Shown: positions 1 to 7,850 of the stretch, piece after piece
Layout: each line of letters begins with the position of its first letter
Numbering within the stretch: the first letter of the stretch is position 1
Assembly: GCF_009767585.1 (NCBI RefSeq)
Contig: NZ_WSNW01000001.1
Location: forward strand, 1,084,090-1,148,089
DNA: 64,000 bases
From: Coprobacillus cateniformis
GTDB lineage: Bacteria > Bacillota_I > Bacilli_A > Erysipelotrichales > Coprobacillaceae
Reading direction: 5' to 3'
The notes under the pieces: generated by a model
The model's database searches: none
Told to the model about the DNA's origin: nothing
Seen by the model: only the letters and a program-made list of their open reading frames with translations
Translations under genes and position numbers: made by a program

Positions 1-1
1 A

Positions 2-1111
2 GAACTTTTGATTATAGAATCTCCTCATTCATTCCTAAAATTAGAAGAGCATTATTTTCAGGATATGATTCAAGAAAATCATATTAATGACTATCAAACA
101 TATATGCATTTTTATCATGATGCATCATTTCTTTTCTTTCCTTATTCTTTAGAAAACATATCATATATTTGTATTGGACCAATCTTTAATAAGAAGCTTA
201 CACCTCAAGACAAACCATCAGAATATCCATTTTTAAATCATGTGATTTCCCAATATACTATTGATGATTTTTTTAGCTTACCTTATGTTCATTATAAAAC
301 TGTTGATTTCCTGCTTTTTGTTTATCAGATCATTACTGGTGAAATATTAGATGCTAATGTGCTTAAAAAGAATTATAAAAAATCAAGTTCATTACCTTTA
401 AAACAAGAGGAATCTATGCAAAATGAAATCTTTGTGATTAGAGAAAATCCTTTACATGATTTTAGTTATTCTTATGAAAAGAAGATTATGAATTCTATTC
501 AGCAGGAGAATAGTACACAAGCTCGTATTTTAATGAATGAATTAATGCAAATGAAAGATGGACGTGAACTAGCACCTAATCATCTTGTCTCTATGAAATA
601 TAAATTAGTTGCAGCTGTGACTTTGTTTACTCGCTGTGTTATTGATGTTGGTGTTCCAATTGCTAAAGCATATACATTAAGTGATGTTTATATTAATAAA
701 CTAGATCAATGTCGTACTGGTCAGGAACTCCATAAGATGATAAGTGATGCTATTGTTGATTTTACAAACTTAGTCAAACGATATAAACATATTCAAAATC
801 CTTATTGGGTGAAGTCTTGTAAAAATTATATTTCTCAACATCTTCATGAAAATATGACATTAAATGATTTAAGTCAATTAACAGGCATGAATCCAAGTTA
901 TCTCTCAACACAGTTTAAAAAAGTGACTGGTCAATCTATTAAACAATATATCAATGAAAAGAAAGTTCAAGAAGCACAGTTTTTAATTAAAAATTCTTCT
1001 TATACATTAGCTGAAATTTCTGATATTTTACAGTTTTCAAGTCAAAGTCATTTCAATAAAGTTTTTAAGGAGCGAACAGGCAAAACTCCTACTCAATATA
1101 AAAATACTTAA
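2..1111 (+). CDS. AraC-family transcriptional regulator, 5' end outside window
   Basis: C-terminal AraC DNA-binding region of about 100 residues with two helix-turn-helix units; the first contains LNDLSQLTGMNPSYLSTQFK and the second lies in LAEISDILQFSSQSHFNKVF, followed by the usual F(K)ERTGKTPTQYK tail. The roughly 260 residues before it are a sensor region without a recognisable cupin. The reading frame is open to the window edge and the only early start would be TTG at position 8, so the gene very probably begins upstream. It converges on the beta-glucoside operon at 1.1-4.7 kb and is a plausible regulator of it (inference from position). Confidence 0.85.
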   Translation, partial: ELLIIESPHSFLKLEEHYFQDMIQENHINDYQTYMHFYHDASFLFFPYSLENISYICIGPIFNKKLTPQDKPSEYPFLNHVISQYTIDDFFSLPYVHYKTVDFLLFVYQIITGEILDANVLKKNYKKSSSLPLKQEESMQNEIFVIRENPLHDFSYSYEKKIMNSIQQENSTQARILMNELMQMKDGRELAPNHLVSMKYKLVAAVTLFTRCVIDVGVPIAKAYTLSDVYINKLDQCRTGQELHKMISDAIVDFTNLVKRYKHIQNPYWVKSCKNYISQHLHENMTLNDLSQLTGMNPSYLSTQFKKVTGQSIKQYINEKKVQEAQFLIKNSSYTLAEISDILQFSSQSHFNKVFKERTGKTPTQYKNT

Positions 1112-1140
1112 ACGATGAAAGATTAAACTTTCATCGTTGT
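1111..1140. terminator. Bidirectional Rho-independent terminator
   Basis: Eleven-base perfect stem AACGATGAAAG / CTTTCATCGTT with a six-base loop. It lies between the convergent AraC gene and the ROK-kinase gene and overlaps the 3' end of the latter. A T-rich tail follows on the + strand. Confidence 0.8.
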
Positions 1141-2007
1141 TTTCTTATAGTGATAATATGCACCTAACATATTTGCATCATTACAATATTGACATTTGAC
1201 AATTTCAGCATGAGGAAAAGCAATAGGGAATCTTTGATAAAATTCATCTGAAGCTCTTTGTAAGCCTGCAATGAATAAAGGATTTTCACTAATGCCACCA
1301 CCAATGCAAATACGCTCAGGATCTAATAGACATTGGATATTATGAAGTTCTAAAACAACTTCATCACAATAATCTTTAAAGATCTGTTGACTCATCTTGT
1401 CACCTGCTCCAATCCAGTTAAACACTTCTTTTCCATCATGGGTTTCACTGTTTTTTGCTTTTGCGATTTTGTCAACTAAATTATAAATACTACCAATCGC
1501 TCCAAATAAACCTTTGGACTGATATTGTTTAGGATCTTTAGAATAAATCACACTGACTTCTCCAGCAATCAAATGATGACCTTTATAGATTTCACCATTA
1601 AGGATAATCCCACCACCAACACCTGTTCCAAATGTTAAAACCAAACCTTGCTGAATGCCTTGCATATGTCCACACTCTAATTCTGCAATAGCAGCACATC
1701 TGGCATCATTTTCTACTGTAATAGGTAATTGAAAATAATCCTCCCACTCATGAATATCAGTATGATTATTATAAGTCAAACTACCACCAGCATGAATATA
1801 CTTTCTTTCAACATCAATAACGCCAGGTAAGGAGAAGGCAATGCCTTCTACCTCCCCCATTTCCTGAAGAACACTTTTTATGGTCTCTAAGAAATGTTTT
1901 TGTGTATCACATGGTGTAGATACTTTATCTTGGGAAGTCATCACATCATCAATCATCAATGCATGCTTAATAAAAGTACCACCTACATCAAAGACAGCTA
2001 TTCTCAT
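1123..2007 (-). CDS. ROK-family sugar kinase, probable beta-glucoside kinase
   Basis: 294-residue ROK protein. The N-terminus MRIAVFDVGGTFIKHAL carries the DxGGT phosphate-binding motif; LTFGTGVGGGIILNG is the second glycine-rich ATP motif, and RICIGGGISENP the adenosine region. The CxCGxxGCxE zinc motif of classical ROK glucokinases is absent, as is typical for the BglK beta-glucoside kinase branch. Its ATG overlaps the stop of the upstream 6-phospho-beta-glucosidase gene (ATGA), so the two are translationally coupled. Likely role: phosphorylating beta-glucosides or free glucose released inside the cell. The exact substrate cannot be read from sequence. Confidence 0.82.
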   Translation of the reverse strand: MRIAVFDVGGTFIKHALMIDDVMTSQDKVSTPCDTQKHFLETIKSVLQEMGEVEGIAFSLPGVIDVERKYIHAGGSLTYNNHTDIHEWEDYFQLPITVENDARCAAIAELECGHMQGIQQGLVLTFGTGVGGGIILNGEIYKGHHLIAGEVSVIYSKDPKQYQSKGLFGAIGSIYNLVDKIAKAKNSETHDGKEVFNWIGAGDKMSQQIFKDYCDEVVLELHNIQCLLDPERICIGGGISENPLFIAGLQRASDEFYQRFPIAFPHAEIVKCQYCNDANMLGAYYHYKKTTMKV

Positions 2008-3425
2008 AAATCCTCACCTTGACTTGCAATAACTTGTTTATACCAGTCAAAAGATTTCTTTTTGCTTCTTTTTAATGTACCATTTCCTAAATCGTCTCTA
2101 TCAACATAAATAAAACCATAGCGTTTACTCATTTCACCAGTTCCAGCTGAAACCAAATCAATACATCCCCATGGTGTATATCCAATAATATCAACACCAT
2201 CTTCTAAAATAGCTTTTTTCATCTCAATAATATGCTGTCTTAGATATTCAATACGATAATCATCTTCCACATATCCATTTTCATCAACCTGATCATTATA
2301 ACCTAAACCATTCTCTACAATGAACAATGGAATTTCATAACGTTCATAAAAACGATTTAAAATATAACGTAATCCCTTAGCATCTATTTGCCATCCCCAT
2401 TCACTTGTTGGTAAATATGGATTTTTTACACCAGACACAAGATTTCCACCTGTTGTTTCTACATTGGAATCAGTTGTTGCAGCTGATGAAGAATAGTATG
2501 AAAAGCCAATATAGTCTACACAACCTTTTTTCATTTCTTCTAAATCACCAGGTTCCAAATGAACTTTAATGCCTTCTCTTTCAACATGTTTCTTCACATA
2601 ATTTGGATAATGTCCTCTTACTTGAATATCTGTAAAGGCAAATGTTCCATAACGCATCTTTTCTTCTGCCAACAAAACATCTTCCGGTTTAGCAGTTAAT
2701 GAATATTTCACAAGCGTTAAAACCATACATCCAATTTTATTTTCAGGATCAATTGCATGTCCTAATTGTACTGCTTTGGCACTTGCTAAAAACTGATGAT
2801 GAGCAGCCTGATAGCTCCTTTGTTTGAAATCTTCTTGTGTACGATCTAAGACCCCAGCAATTTCTGGCATAAAAACCACAGAATTGATTTCATTAAAGGT
2901 CATCCAGTATTTAACTTTTCCTTTATATCTTTCAAATATGACTTTACAAAAATTTAAATAGAAATCAATAAGTTGACGATTCGCCCAACCACCATATTTT
3001 TGTGCTAAATATAATGGCATTTCATAATGAGAAATCGTGACAACTGGCTGCATACCTCTTTTGATCATTTCATCAAATAAGTCATCATAGTATTTTAAAC
3101 CTTCTTCATTCGGTTGATTTTCATCACCCTGAGGGAAAATTCTTGTCCATGCAATAGATGTCCGAAAACATTTGAATCCCATTTCCTCAAATAAAGCTAA
3201 GTCTTCTTTATATTTATGGAAGAAATCATTTCCACCATGGTTAGGATAGTAAGTACCATCTTGAATACCATCAGTAAAATGACGAGAGACTCCTTTTTTT
3301 CCAGCCGTTGCTACATCCATTAAAGATAGTCCTTTTCCACCTTCAAGATATGCGCCTTCAGCTTGATTAGCTGCAATAGCGCCACCCCATAAGAAATCTT
3401 TACTCAACTGACTCAATGTGTTCAC
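2004..3425 (-). CDS. bglA: 6-phospho-beta-glucosidase (GH1)
   Basis: 473-residue glycoside hydrolase family 1 enzyme, which hydrolyses PTS-delivered 6-phospho-beta-glucosides to glucose-6-phosphate and aglycone or glucose in the cytoplasm. The acid/base motif is TFNEIN (Glu about 179) and the nucleophile is in FIVENGLG (Glu about 372). The N-terminal FLWGGAIAANQAEGAY signature is intact and length is normal. The start codon lies 26 bases inside the 3' end of the EIIC gene, so the genes are coupled. Order on the minus strand is EIIC, GH1, ROK kinase: a compact cellobiose/aryl-beta-glucoside operon. Confidence 0.92.
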   Translation of the reverse strand: MNTLSQLSKDFLWGGAIAANQAEGAYLEGGKGLSLMDVATAGKKGVSRHFTDGIQDGTYYPNHGGNDFFHKYKEDLALFEEMGFKCFRTSIAWTRIFPQGDENQPNEEGLKYYDDLFDEMIKRGMQPVVTISHYEMPLYLAQKYGGWANRQLIDFYLNFCKVIFERYKGKVKYWMTFNEINSVVFMPEIAGVLDRTQEDFKQRSYQAAHHQFLASAKAVQLGHAIDPENKIGCMVLTLVKYSLTAKPEDVLLAEEKMRYGTFAFTDIQVRGHYPNYVKKHVEREGIKVHLEPGDLEEMKKGCVDYIGFSYYSSSAATTDSNVETTGGNLVSGVKNPYLPTSEWGWQIDAKGLRYILNRFYERYEIPLFIVENGLGYNDQVDENGYVEDDYRIEYLRQHIIEMKKAILEDGVDIIGYTPWGCIDLVSAGTGEMSKRYGFIYVDRDDLGNGTLKRSKKKSFDWYKQVIASQGEDL

Positions 3426-4701
3426 CAGCCTTTGCTAATCTTTCTTCTTCACAAGCTTTCTTATCTGCCATTCTAAAGAATGGATAATACATAAATGTAT
3501 TAACGGCTAATAAAATCAATACCATGACAAGCAATGAAATTCCTCCAGCCATAAATGCTTTGACAAAGAAAGGTGTTGTCCAAGGTAATAATGACATCGC
3601 TGGATTATATGTAAATGTAAAGACTTGAGTAGCAAATAATCCAATTAATCCCATGACAACATTACAGAAAACCATAGGGATAAAGAATACTGGATTTAAC
3701 ATAACTGGCATCCCAAAGATTAATGGTTCATTAATATTAAATAAATTTGGAATAAATGCTAGTTTTAACATCTTTTTATATCTTTCACTCTTAGCAGTAA
3801 ACATTGATAAACATAATCCAATTGTATTTCCATTACCGCCAAAGGATGCAAACATACTCACAAGTGTAAGTGTTAAATATGTTAATGGTCTTCCCGCCTG
3901 TAAATCAGCCATATTTGTCATAATTAATGTCATTTGTAATGGTACGAATGCACTGTAGACTGTATTTGGATGAATTCCAAAGAACCATAATAAGTTAGCA
4001 GCAAAATATAACAAGAAAATTGTAGGTAAAGATAAACCAATTTTAATAATAAATCCACCAATTGTTTGATCAAAGAAATTGACAAAACTTCCATATGGTG
4101 TATAACCAAACCCTACTCTTACAGCAAATGCAAATGCAACAATAATCATTGAAACAAAGATAGGTTCAAAAGACTCACTAACCATAGGTGGAACACCTTC
4201 AGGCATTTTAAACTTTAACCCTTTACTAGATAAGAAATGAAACATATATCCAACAACAATAGCAAATATTAAGGCAACTAAAATACCAGTACCACTTAAA
4301 TAAGTGACATCAAATGCAGCAATATCTTTGCCATCAGCACCAACAACAGTTTGTGGAATAATTAATAAGAAACTTAATAATGATAAGATTCCACAAGATA
4401 AAGGATTATCTCCCTTTCTCTTAGCAAATGCATAAGCTACAGTAAACGAAATATATAAAGCCAAAACATTTAAACTGGCATTTGAAATGGCATCAAAATG
4501 AGTTTTCAAACCAACGCTCGTTAACCATTCTGAATACCCTGTAATAGGCAAATTCCCTAAAATAACAAATATACAGACTCCAAATGTAACTGGTCCAGTT
4601 CTCATAAATCCTTCTGCGACTGATTGAATAACATCATTATTACTCATTTTTTCAGCAACAAGTCCAATAAATTTCTGTAAAAACTTTTCTAACTTTTCCA
4701 T
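3400..4701 (-). CDS. celB: PTS lactose/cellobiose-family EIIC permease
   Basis: 433-residue polytopic membrane protein of the EIIC-Lac/Cel family. The diagnostic segment FNINEPLIFGMPVMLNP (about 325-341) is the substrate-site motif of CelB-type permeases, and about ten hydrophobic segments are visible. It imports beta-glucosides with concomitant phosphorylation, but needs EIIA and EIIB proteins that are not encoded nearby. A strong GAGGAGG site lies a few bases before the ATG. First gene of the operon; a 14-bp palindrome sits just upstream. Confidence 0.92.
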   Translation of the reverse strand: MEKLEKFLQKFIGLVAEKMSNNDVIQSVAEGFMRTGPVTFGVCIFVILGNLPITGYSEWLTSVGLKTHFDAISNASLNVLALYISFTVAYAFAKRKGDNPLSCGILSLLSFLLIIPQTVVGADGKDIAAFDVTYLSGTGILVALIFAIVVGYMFHFLSSKGLKFKMPEGVPPMVSESFEPIFVSMIIVAFAFAVRVGFGYTPYGSFVNFFDQTIGGFIIKIGLSLPTIFLLYFAANLLWFFGIHPNTVYSAFVPLQMTLIMTNMADLQAGRPLTYLTLTLVSMFASFGGNGNTIGLCLSMFTAKSERYKKMLKLAFIPNLFNINEPLIFGMPVMLNPVFFIPMVFCNVVMGLIGLFATQVFTFTYNPAMSLLPWTTPFFVKAFMAGGISLLVMVLILLAVNTFMYYPFFRMADKKACEEERLAKAGEHIESVE

Positions 4702-4723
4702 ATATCCTCCTCATATGATTATT

Positions 4724-4737
4724 GAAATACGTATTTC
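4724..4737. promoter_or_regulatory. Palindromic operator candidate before celB
   Basis: Perfect 14-bp palindrome GAAATACGTATTTC in the leader of the celB operon, between a TATAAT-like box (about 4757-4762, minus strand) and the ribosome-binding site. Suited to a dimeric regulator; which one is unknown. Confidence 0.45.
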
Positions 4738-4826
4738 TGCTCCATCGACAATACAGATTATAATAGATTCACATGAATAAATTTATATTTTTTCTAGTTT
4801 TTTTATATTTTATATATATATTTTAT

Positions 4827-4850
4827 AAAAAAACAATTCTTTTAGAATTG
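4827..4850 (-). terminator. Rho-independent terminator after the YdcZ pair
   Basis: Stem CAATTCT / AGAATTG with a three-base loop followed by seven T residues on the minus strand, immediately after the stop of the second YdcZ-type gene. Confidence 0.8.
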
Positions 4851-4854
4851 CTAA

Positions 4855-5289
4855 TCATTCTTTATCTGTCATCTGATAGAGAAATAATCCAACGATAACT
4901 ATCAAACAACCTAGTAATTTATTTATTGAAAAGATATCATAGAAACAATAATCTAAAAGAATTCCACTGATTAATTGAGATACAAATGTAATCAAAGTTA
5001 ATTCAACAGGAGATACTTTAGGAACAACTTTATTTAATATCAGAATATTAAAAACACCAATCATACCTCCTATGAACATAGCAGGATTTTCTAAAAGTTC
5101 TGTTGATTGAAAATCTTGTATATGAGAAAAGCCTAAGATTATTAAAAAAACAAGACTCATGAATAAACCTGTAAAATAATTAAAAAATGTACTCTGATAA
5201 GCTCCAACCTTTTGAGATAAGTAACCATTAACTGAACGACTCAAAACAATTGTCATTCCAGCACAAGTTGCACATATAACTGCAATCAT
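4855..5289 (-). CDS. DMT-family (YdcZ/DUF606) transporter subunit 2
   Basis: About 144 residues with four to five hydrophobic segments (AVICATCAGMTIVLSRSVNG at the start, GGMIGVFNILILN in the middle). The YdcZ/DUF606 half-size transporters are encoded as adjacent pairs. The preferred start is ATG at 5289, overlapping the upstream stop as ATGA; the longer open frame to 5376 adds a polar stretch in the upstream gene and is rejected. Probably forms a heterodimer with the preceding gene product. Substrate unknown. Confidence 0.78.
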   Translation of the reverse strand: MIAVICATCAGMTIVLSRSVNGYLSQKVGAYQSTFFNYFTGLFMSLVFLIILGFSHIQDFQSTELLENPAMFIGGMIGVFNILILNKVVPKVSPVELTLITFVSQLISGILLDYCFYDIFSINKLLGCLIVIVGLFLYQMTDKE

Positions 5290-5705
5290 ATCATCATAAC
5301 TCCTATTCCAATGACAATGATAATTAAACTCATCATCTTTTGAAAAGATAGTTTTCTTTTTATAGTGCCTAACCATCCCTTATATTCCAAAACTAATGAA
5401 GTCATCATTTGACCTAATAATCCCAATGCTGTCACTAATGCTGCGCCAATTGTTGAAATAGACATAACATTAAAAATAACTGTTAATACACCTATCATTC
5501 CTCCTGTGTAGAAAAGCAATGGCAGATGCTGATGAAATGATACTTTTTGTTTTTTTATCAGCATTATCACAAAAAAAGTGATAAGACCTATAAAATGAAT
5601 AAGAACTGTTGATAAATAGACACCTACATAATCTGATAACTGACCATTAAAGACATTCATAACTGTCACTATCATTCCTGTTAAAAAAGATAAAAATAAT
5701 TCCAT
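5286..5705 (-). CDS. DMT-family (YdcZ/DUF606) transporter subunit 1
   Basis: 139 residues, five hydrophobic segments, with the family segment LLFYTGGMIGVLTVIFNVMS near residue 65. Paired with the next gene through a four-base overlap. The promoter region is shared with the divergent Crp/Fnr-type regulator gene, so the pair is likely controlled by it (inference). Substrate cannot be told from sequence. Confidence 0.8.
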   Translation of the reverse strand: MELFLSFLTGMIVTVMNVFNGQLSDYVGVYLSTVLIHFIGLITFFVIMLIKKQKVSFHQHLPLLFYTGGMIGVLTVIFNVMSISTIGAALVTALGLLGQMMTSLVLEYKGWLGTIKRKLSFQKMMSLIIIVIGIGVMMI

Positions 5706-5753
5706 AAGTTATCCCCTCCTCATGGTATTATAAACAAATGATATTGCTTTTTC

Positions 5754-5771
5754 ATATGACATATGTCATAT
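5754..5771. promoter_or_regulatory. 18-bp perfect palindrome between divergent YdcZ and Crp-type genes
   Basis: ATATGACATATGTCATAT is a perfect 18-bp palindrome in the 83-bp region between the divergently transcribed transporter pair and the Crp/Fnr regulator. Size and symmetry fit a Crp/Fnr-family dimer site; autoregulation is inferred. Confidence 0.6.
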
Positions 5772-5788
5772 TAAGGATGGTGATTTTT

Positions 5789-6448
5789 ATGAAAAGTAAA
5801 GAATTTTATATTCAAAAATTGGATAATGAAAATATGATGAGTCATACACTTCTTAAATGTTTTGATTTTTATTGTTTTGAAAAAGGACAATGTATATTAC
5901 ATCAAGGACAAAAATTAGAGACACTTTATATTTTGATAGATGGAAAAACAAAATCATGTCATACAACATCTAATGGTGCAACAGTTTTGATTGCTATATC
6001 TCAAGGCATGAGCATTATTGGAGAAATAGAATTGCTTAATCATCGTGATGTTATTAATGATGTTTATGCTATGGAAGAATGTGTATGTTTAGGTATATCA
6101 ATATCACTTTATCAAGATTTCATCTTAAATGATTTCATCTTTATGCGTTATTTAGCTGAAACTATTGCACATAAACTTTATAATTCTAATCAAAATTCTT
6201 CAATATCTATAAACTATCCAGTTGAAAATAGGTTAGCATCATATCTCGTCAGTTGTGAACATGATATGATTATTGAGGAAAACTTTGTGCAAGTTGCAGA
6301 AATGATAGGATGCAGTTATCGACAATTACAAAGAACTCTTAATGACTTTATACAAATAGGTTATATAACGAAAATAAAAAGAGGACAATTTCGTATTATA
6401 GATTTACATAAACTTCAAGGACTTAGTCAGGATTTATATTTTATTTAA
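5789..6448 (+). CDS. Crp/Fnr-family transcriptional regulator (YeiL-like)
   Basis: 219 residues: an N-terminal cyclic-nucleotide-binding-like beta roll (FEKGQCILHQGQKLETLYIL... GEIELLNHRDV) and a C-terminal winged helix-turn-helix (VQVAEMIGCSYRQLQRTLNDF). No cysteine set suggesting an Fe-S cluster is obvious at the N-terminus. I place the start at ATG 5789, preceded by AGGATGGTG; the frame is open upstream to 5738 but that stretch covers the palindrome. Divergent from the transporter pair, it probably controls it. Confidence 0.82.
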   Translation: MKSKEFYIQKLDNENMMSHTLLKCFDFYCFEKGQCILHQGQKLETLYILIDGKTKSCHTTSNGATVLIAISQGMSIIGEIELLNHRDVINDVYAMEECVCLGISISLYQDFILNDFIFMRYLAETIAHKLYNSNQNSSISINYPVENRLASYLVSCEHDMIIEENFVQVAEMIGCSYRQLQRTLNDFIQIGYITKIKRGQFRIIDLHKLQGLSQDLYFI

Positions 6449-6468
6449 AAGGCACAATTGTGTCTTTA
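6446..6468. terminator. Short hairpin between convergent genes
   Basis: Near-palindrome AAAGGCACAATTGTGTCTTT between the ends of the Crp-type gene and the alkyltransferase-like gene. The T run is weak, so the call is tentative. Confidence 0.45.
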
Positions 6469-6780
6469 GTCATTAAGTCTCCATTGATGTTTCTTTAGAT
6501 CAACACAACCATTGGATTTCAATGTAACACCTTCATCCATCAGTAAATCTTTTTGTTCTAACCAATAAGGGGCACATCTGCCACTACTATTGACAACACG
6601 ATGACAAGGATATTTCCCATAATATCCTGATAGACTTAAAACCTTTCCAACCAGACGAGCATTTTTATCATAGCCTGATAATTTGGCAATTTGACCATAA
6701 GTTGCAACATATCCTTCAGGTATTTCTTCAACAATTGATAAAATTTGAAAGATAAATTCTTCATTTAATTTTTCTGACAT
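6466..6780 (-). CDS. MGMT-family DNA alkyltransferase-like protein
   Basis: 104 residues corresponding only to the DNA-binding/active-site domain of O6-alkylguanine-DNA alkyltransferases: IPEGYVATYGQIAKLSG helix-turn-helix and GKYPCHRVVNSSGR active site. The acceptor cysteine of PCHRV is present, so this is not an ATL protein of the type in which the cysteine is replaced. Role: recognition and possibly direct reversal of O6-alkylguanine. It sits directly downstream of the full-length Ogt gene in the same direction with an 18-bp gap. Confidence 0.85.
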   Translation of the reverse strand: MSEKLNEEFIFQILSIVEEIPEGYVATYGQIAKLSGYDKNARLVGKVLSLSGYYGKYPCHRVVNSSGRCAPYWLEQKDLLMDEGVTLKSNGCVDLKKHQWRLND

Positions 6781-6798
6781 GTTAAATGACCACCTTTA

Positions 6799-7338
6799 CT
6801 ATAATGCTGTTCCATCACCAGGAACAAAGAAATGATGCATATCTACTCCTTCTAATTCTAGGAGTTTTATTTTTTTATCAATGCCACCTGCATAGCCAGT
6901 TAAACTTCCATTGGTCCCAACGACACGGTGACAAGGAATAATAATAGAAATAGGATTGTGTCCGACAGCTCCGCCTATGGCTTGTGCAGACATTGTTTGT
7001 TTATGATGACGTTCTGCTATTTTCTTTGCAATCTGTCCATATGTAATAACTTGTCCATATGGGATTTGACATAATATCTGCCAGACCTCTTGTCTAAATG
7101 GTGTCCCTCTAGGTGCTAATGGCAACTCTTTTATAGAAGGTTTTCTTCTATCGAAATAATCATCTAGCCATAGCTGTGTTTGAATAAAAACTTCTAAATC
7201 AGGCTTATCAATCGTTTCTTCTTTGATAGTTGCTAAAAAATATTTTTGATTTTCTAACCATAAACCAATCAAAGAATATCCATCACTTGCTAGTAAAATT
7301 TCTCCAATAGGAGATTTATAATGTGCTGTATATATCAT
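6799..7338 (-). CDS. ogt: Methylated-DNA--protein-cysteine S-methyltransferase
   Basis: 179 residues, two-domain suicide repair protein that transfers alkyl groups from O6-alkylguanine to its own cysteine. The active site IIPCHRVVGTNGSLTGYAGG (Cys about 141) and the arginine-finger/HTH segment VITYGQIAKKIAERH are intact. The N-terminal domain begins MIYTAHYKSPIGEILLASDG, as in family members. Likely cotranscribed with the shorter paralogue downstream and the lipoprotein gene upstream. Confidence 0.93.
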   Translation of the reverse strand: MIYTAHYKSPIGEILLASDGYSLIGLWLENQKYFLATIKEETIDKPDLEVFIQTQLWLDDYFDRRKPSIKELPLAPRGTPFRQEVWQILCQIPYGQVITYGQIAKKIAERHHKQTMSAQAIGGAVGHNPISIIIPCHRVVGTNGSLTGYAGGIDKKIKLLELEGVDMHHFFVPGDGTAL

Positions 7339-7356
7339 TTCATACTTCCTCCGTCT

Positions 7357-7722
7357 TTAGCTTTTTATAAAACTTACACTTCCTTTTGCTCTATAACCTT
7401 TAACAGTTACCTTATAGTCTCCATCTTCTTTAATTAAAATTTGAAATGATTGAGAAGAAGATATTTCGTTATCTTCATATATAGGAGTCTCATCATTCTT
7501 TTGAAAGATGATAGAAAGTTTACCAGCATCACTAACTATTTGTACATCCACAATATCATTTTCTTGTAATGTCAATAATTGAGAATCCTCAGTATTCATA
7601 ATACTATATTCCATAATCAATTGATCTTGATTACCAGTACGACTACCATTAAAACTCGGCTGAATACACCCATTTAATAATAAGATACAAAGTAATGAAC
7701 TTAAACAACAGATTTTCTTCAT
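7357..7722 (-). CDS. Small lipoprotein of unknown function
   Basis: 121 residues beginning MKKICCLSSLLCILLLNGC: a lipoprotein signal peptide with lipobox LLNGC, so the mature protein is predicted to be membrane-anchored outside the cell. The mature part has alternating beta-type strands (DIVDVQIVSDAGKLSIIFQK, DGDYKVTVKGYRAKGSVSF) and no recognised domain. I chose the ATG at 7722, which gives a proper signal peptide; the frame is open further upstream. Confidence 0.65.
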   Translation of the reverse strand: MKKICCLSSLLCILLLNGCIQPSFNGSRTGNQDQLIMEYSIMNTEDSQLLTLQENDIVDVQIVSDAGKLSIIFQKNDETPIYEDNEISSSQSFQILIKEDGDYKVTVKGYRAKGSVSFIKS

Positions 7723-7802
7723 TCTTATCTTTCCTTTCTTTCTTATTATAATACACCTCAATGAAACCGACAACCGAATTCATGTAAAGAAAAATTCATA
7801 AT

Positions 7803-7838
7803 AGAAAAAACTTATTTGAATAATATCAAACAAGTTTT
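7803..7838 (-). terminator. Terminator after the MacB-like ABC gene
   Basis: Stem AAACTTGTTTGA / TCAAATAAGTTT with a T tail on the minus strand, 13 bases after the ABC gene stop. Confidence 0.65.
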
Positions 7839-7850
7839 ATAATCTCTATT

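Noticed and set aside
8..60. TTG at position 8 as the true start of the AraC gene
   Set aside because: The frame is open to the window edge and no ribosome site is visible; a start outside the window is more likely.
6810..6830. Possible guaA-type att site (CCAGGAAC match)
   Set aside because: It is the coding end of ogt (VPGDGTAL) and the match is too short.
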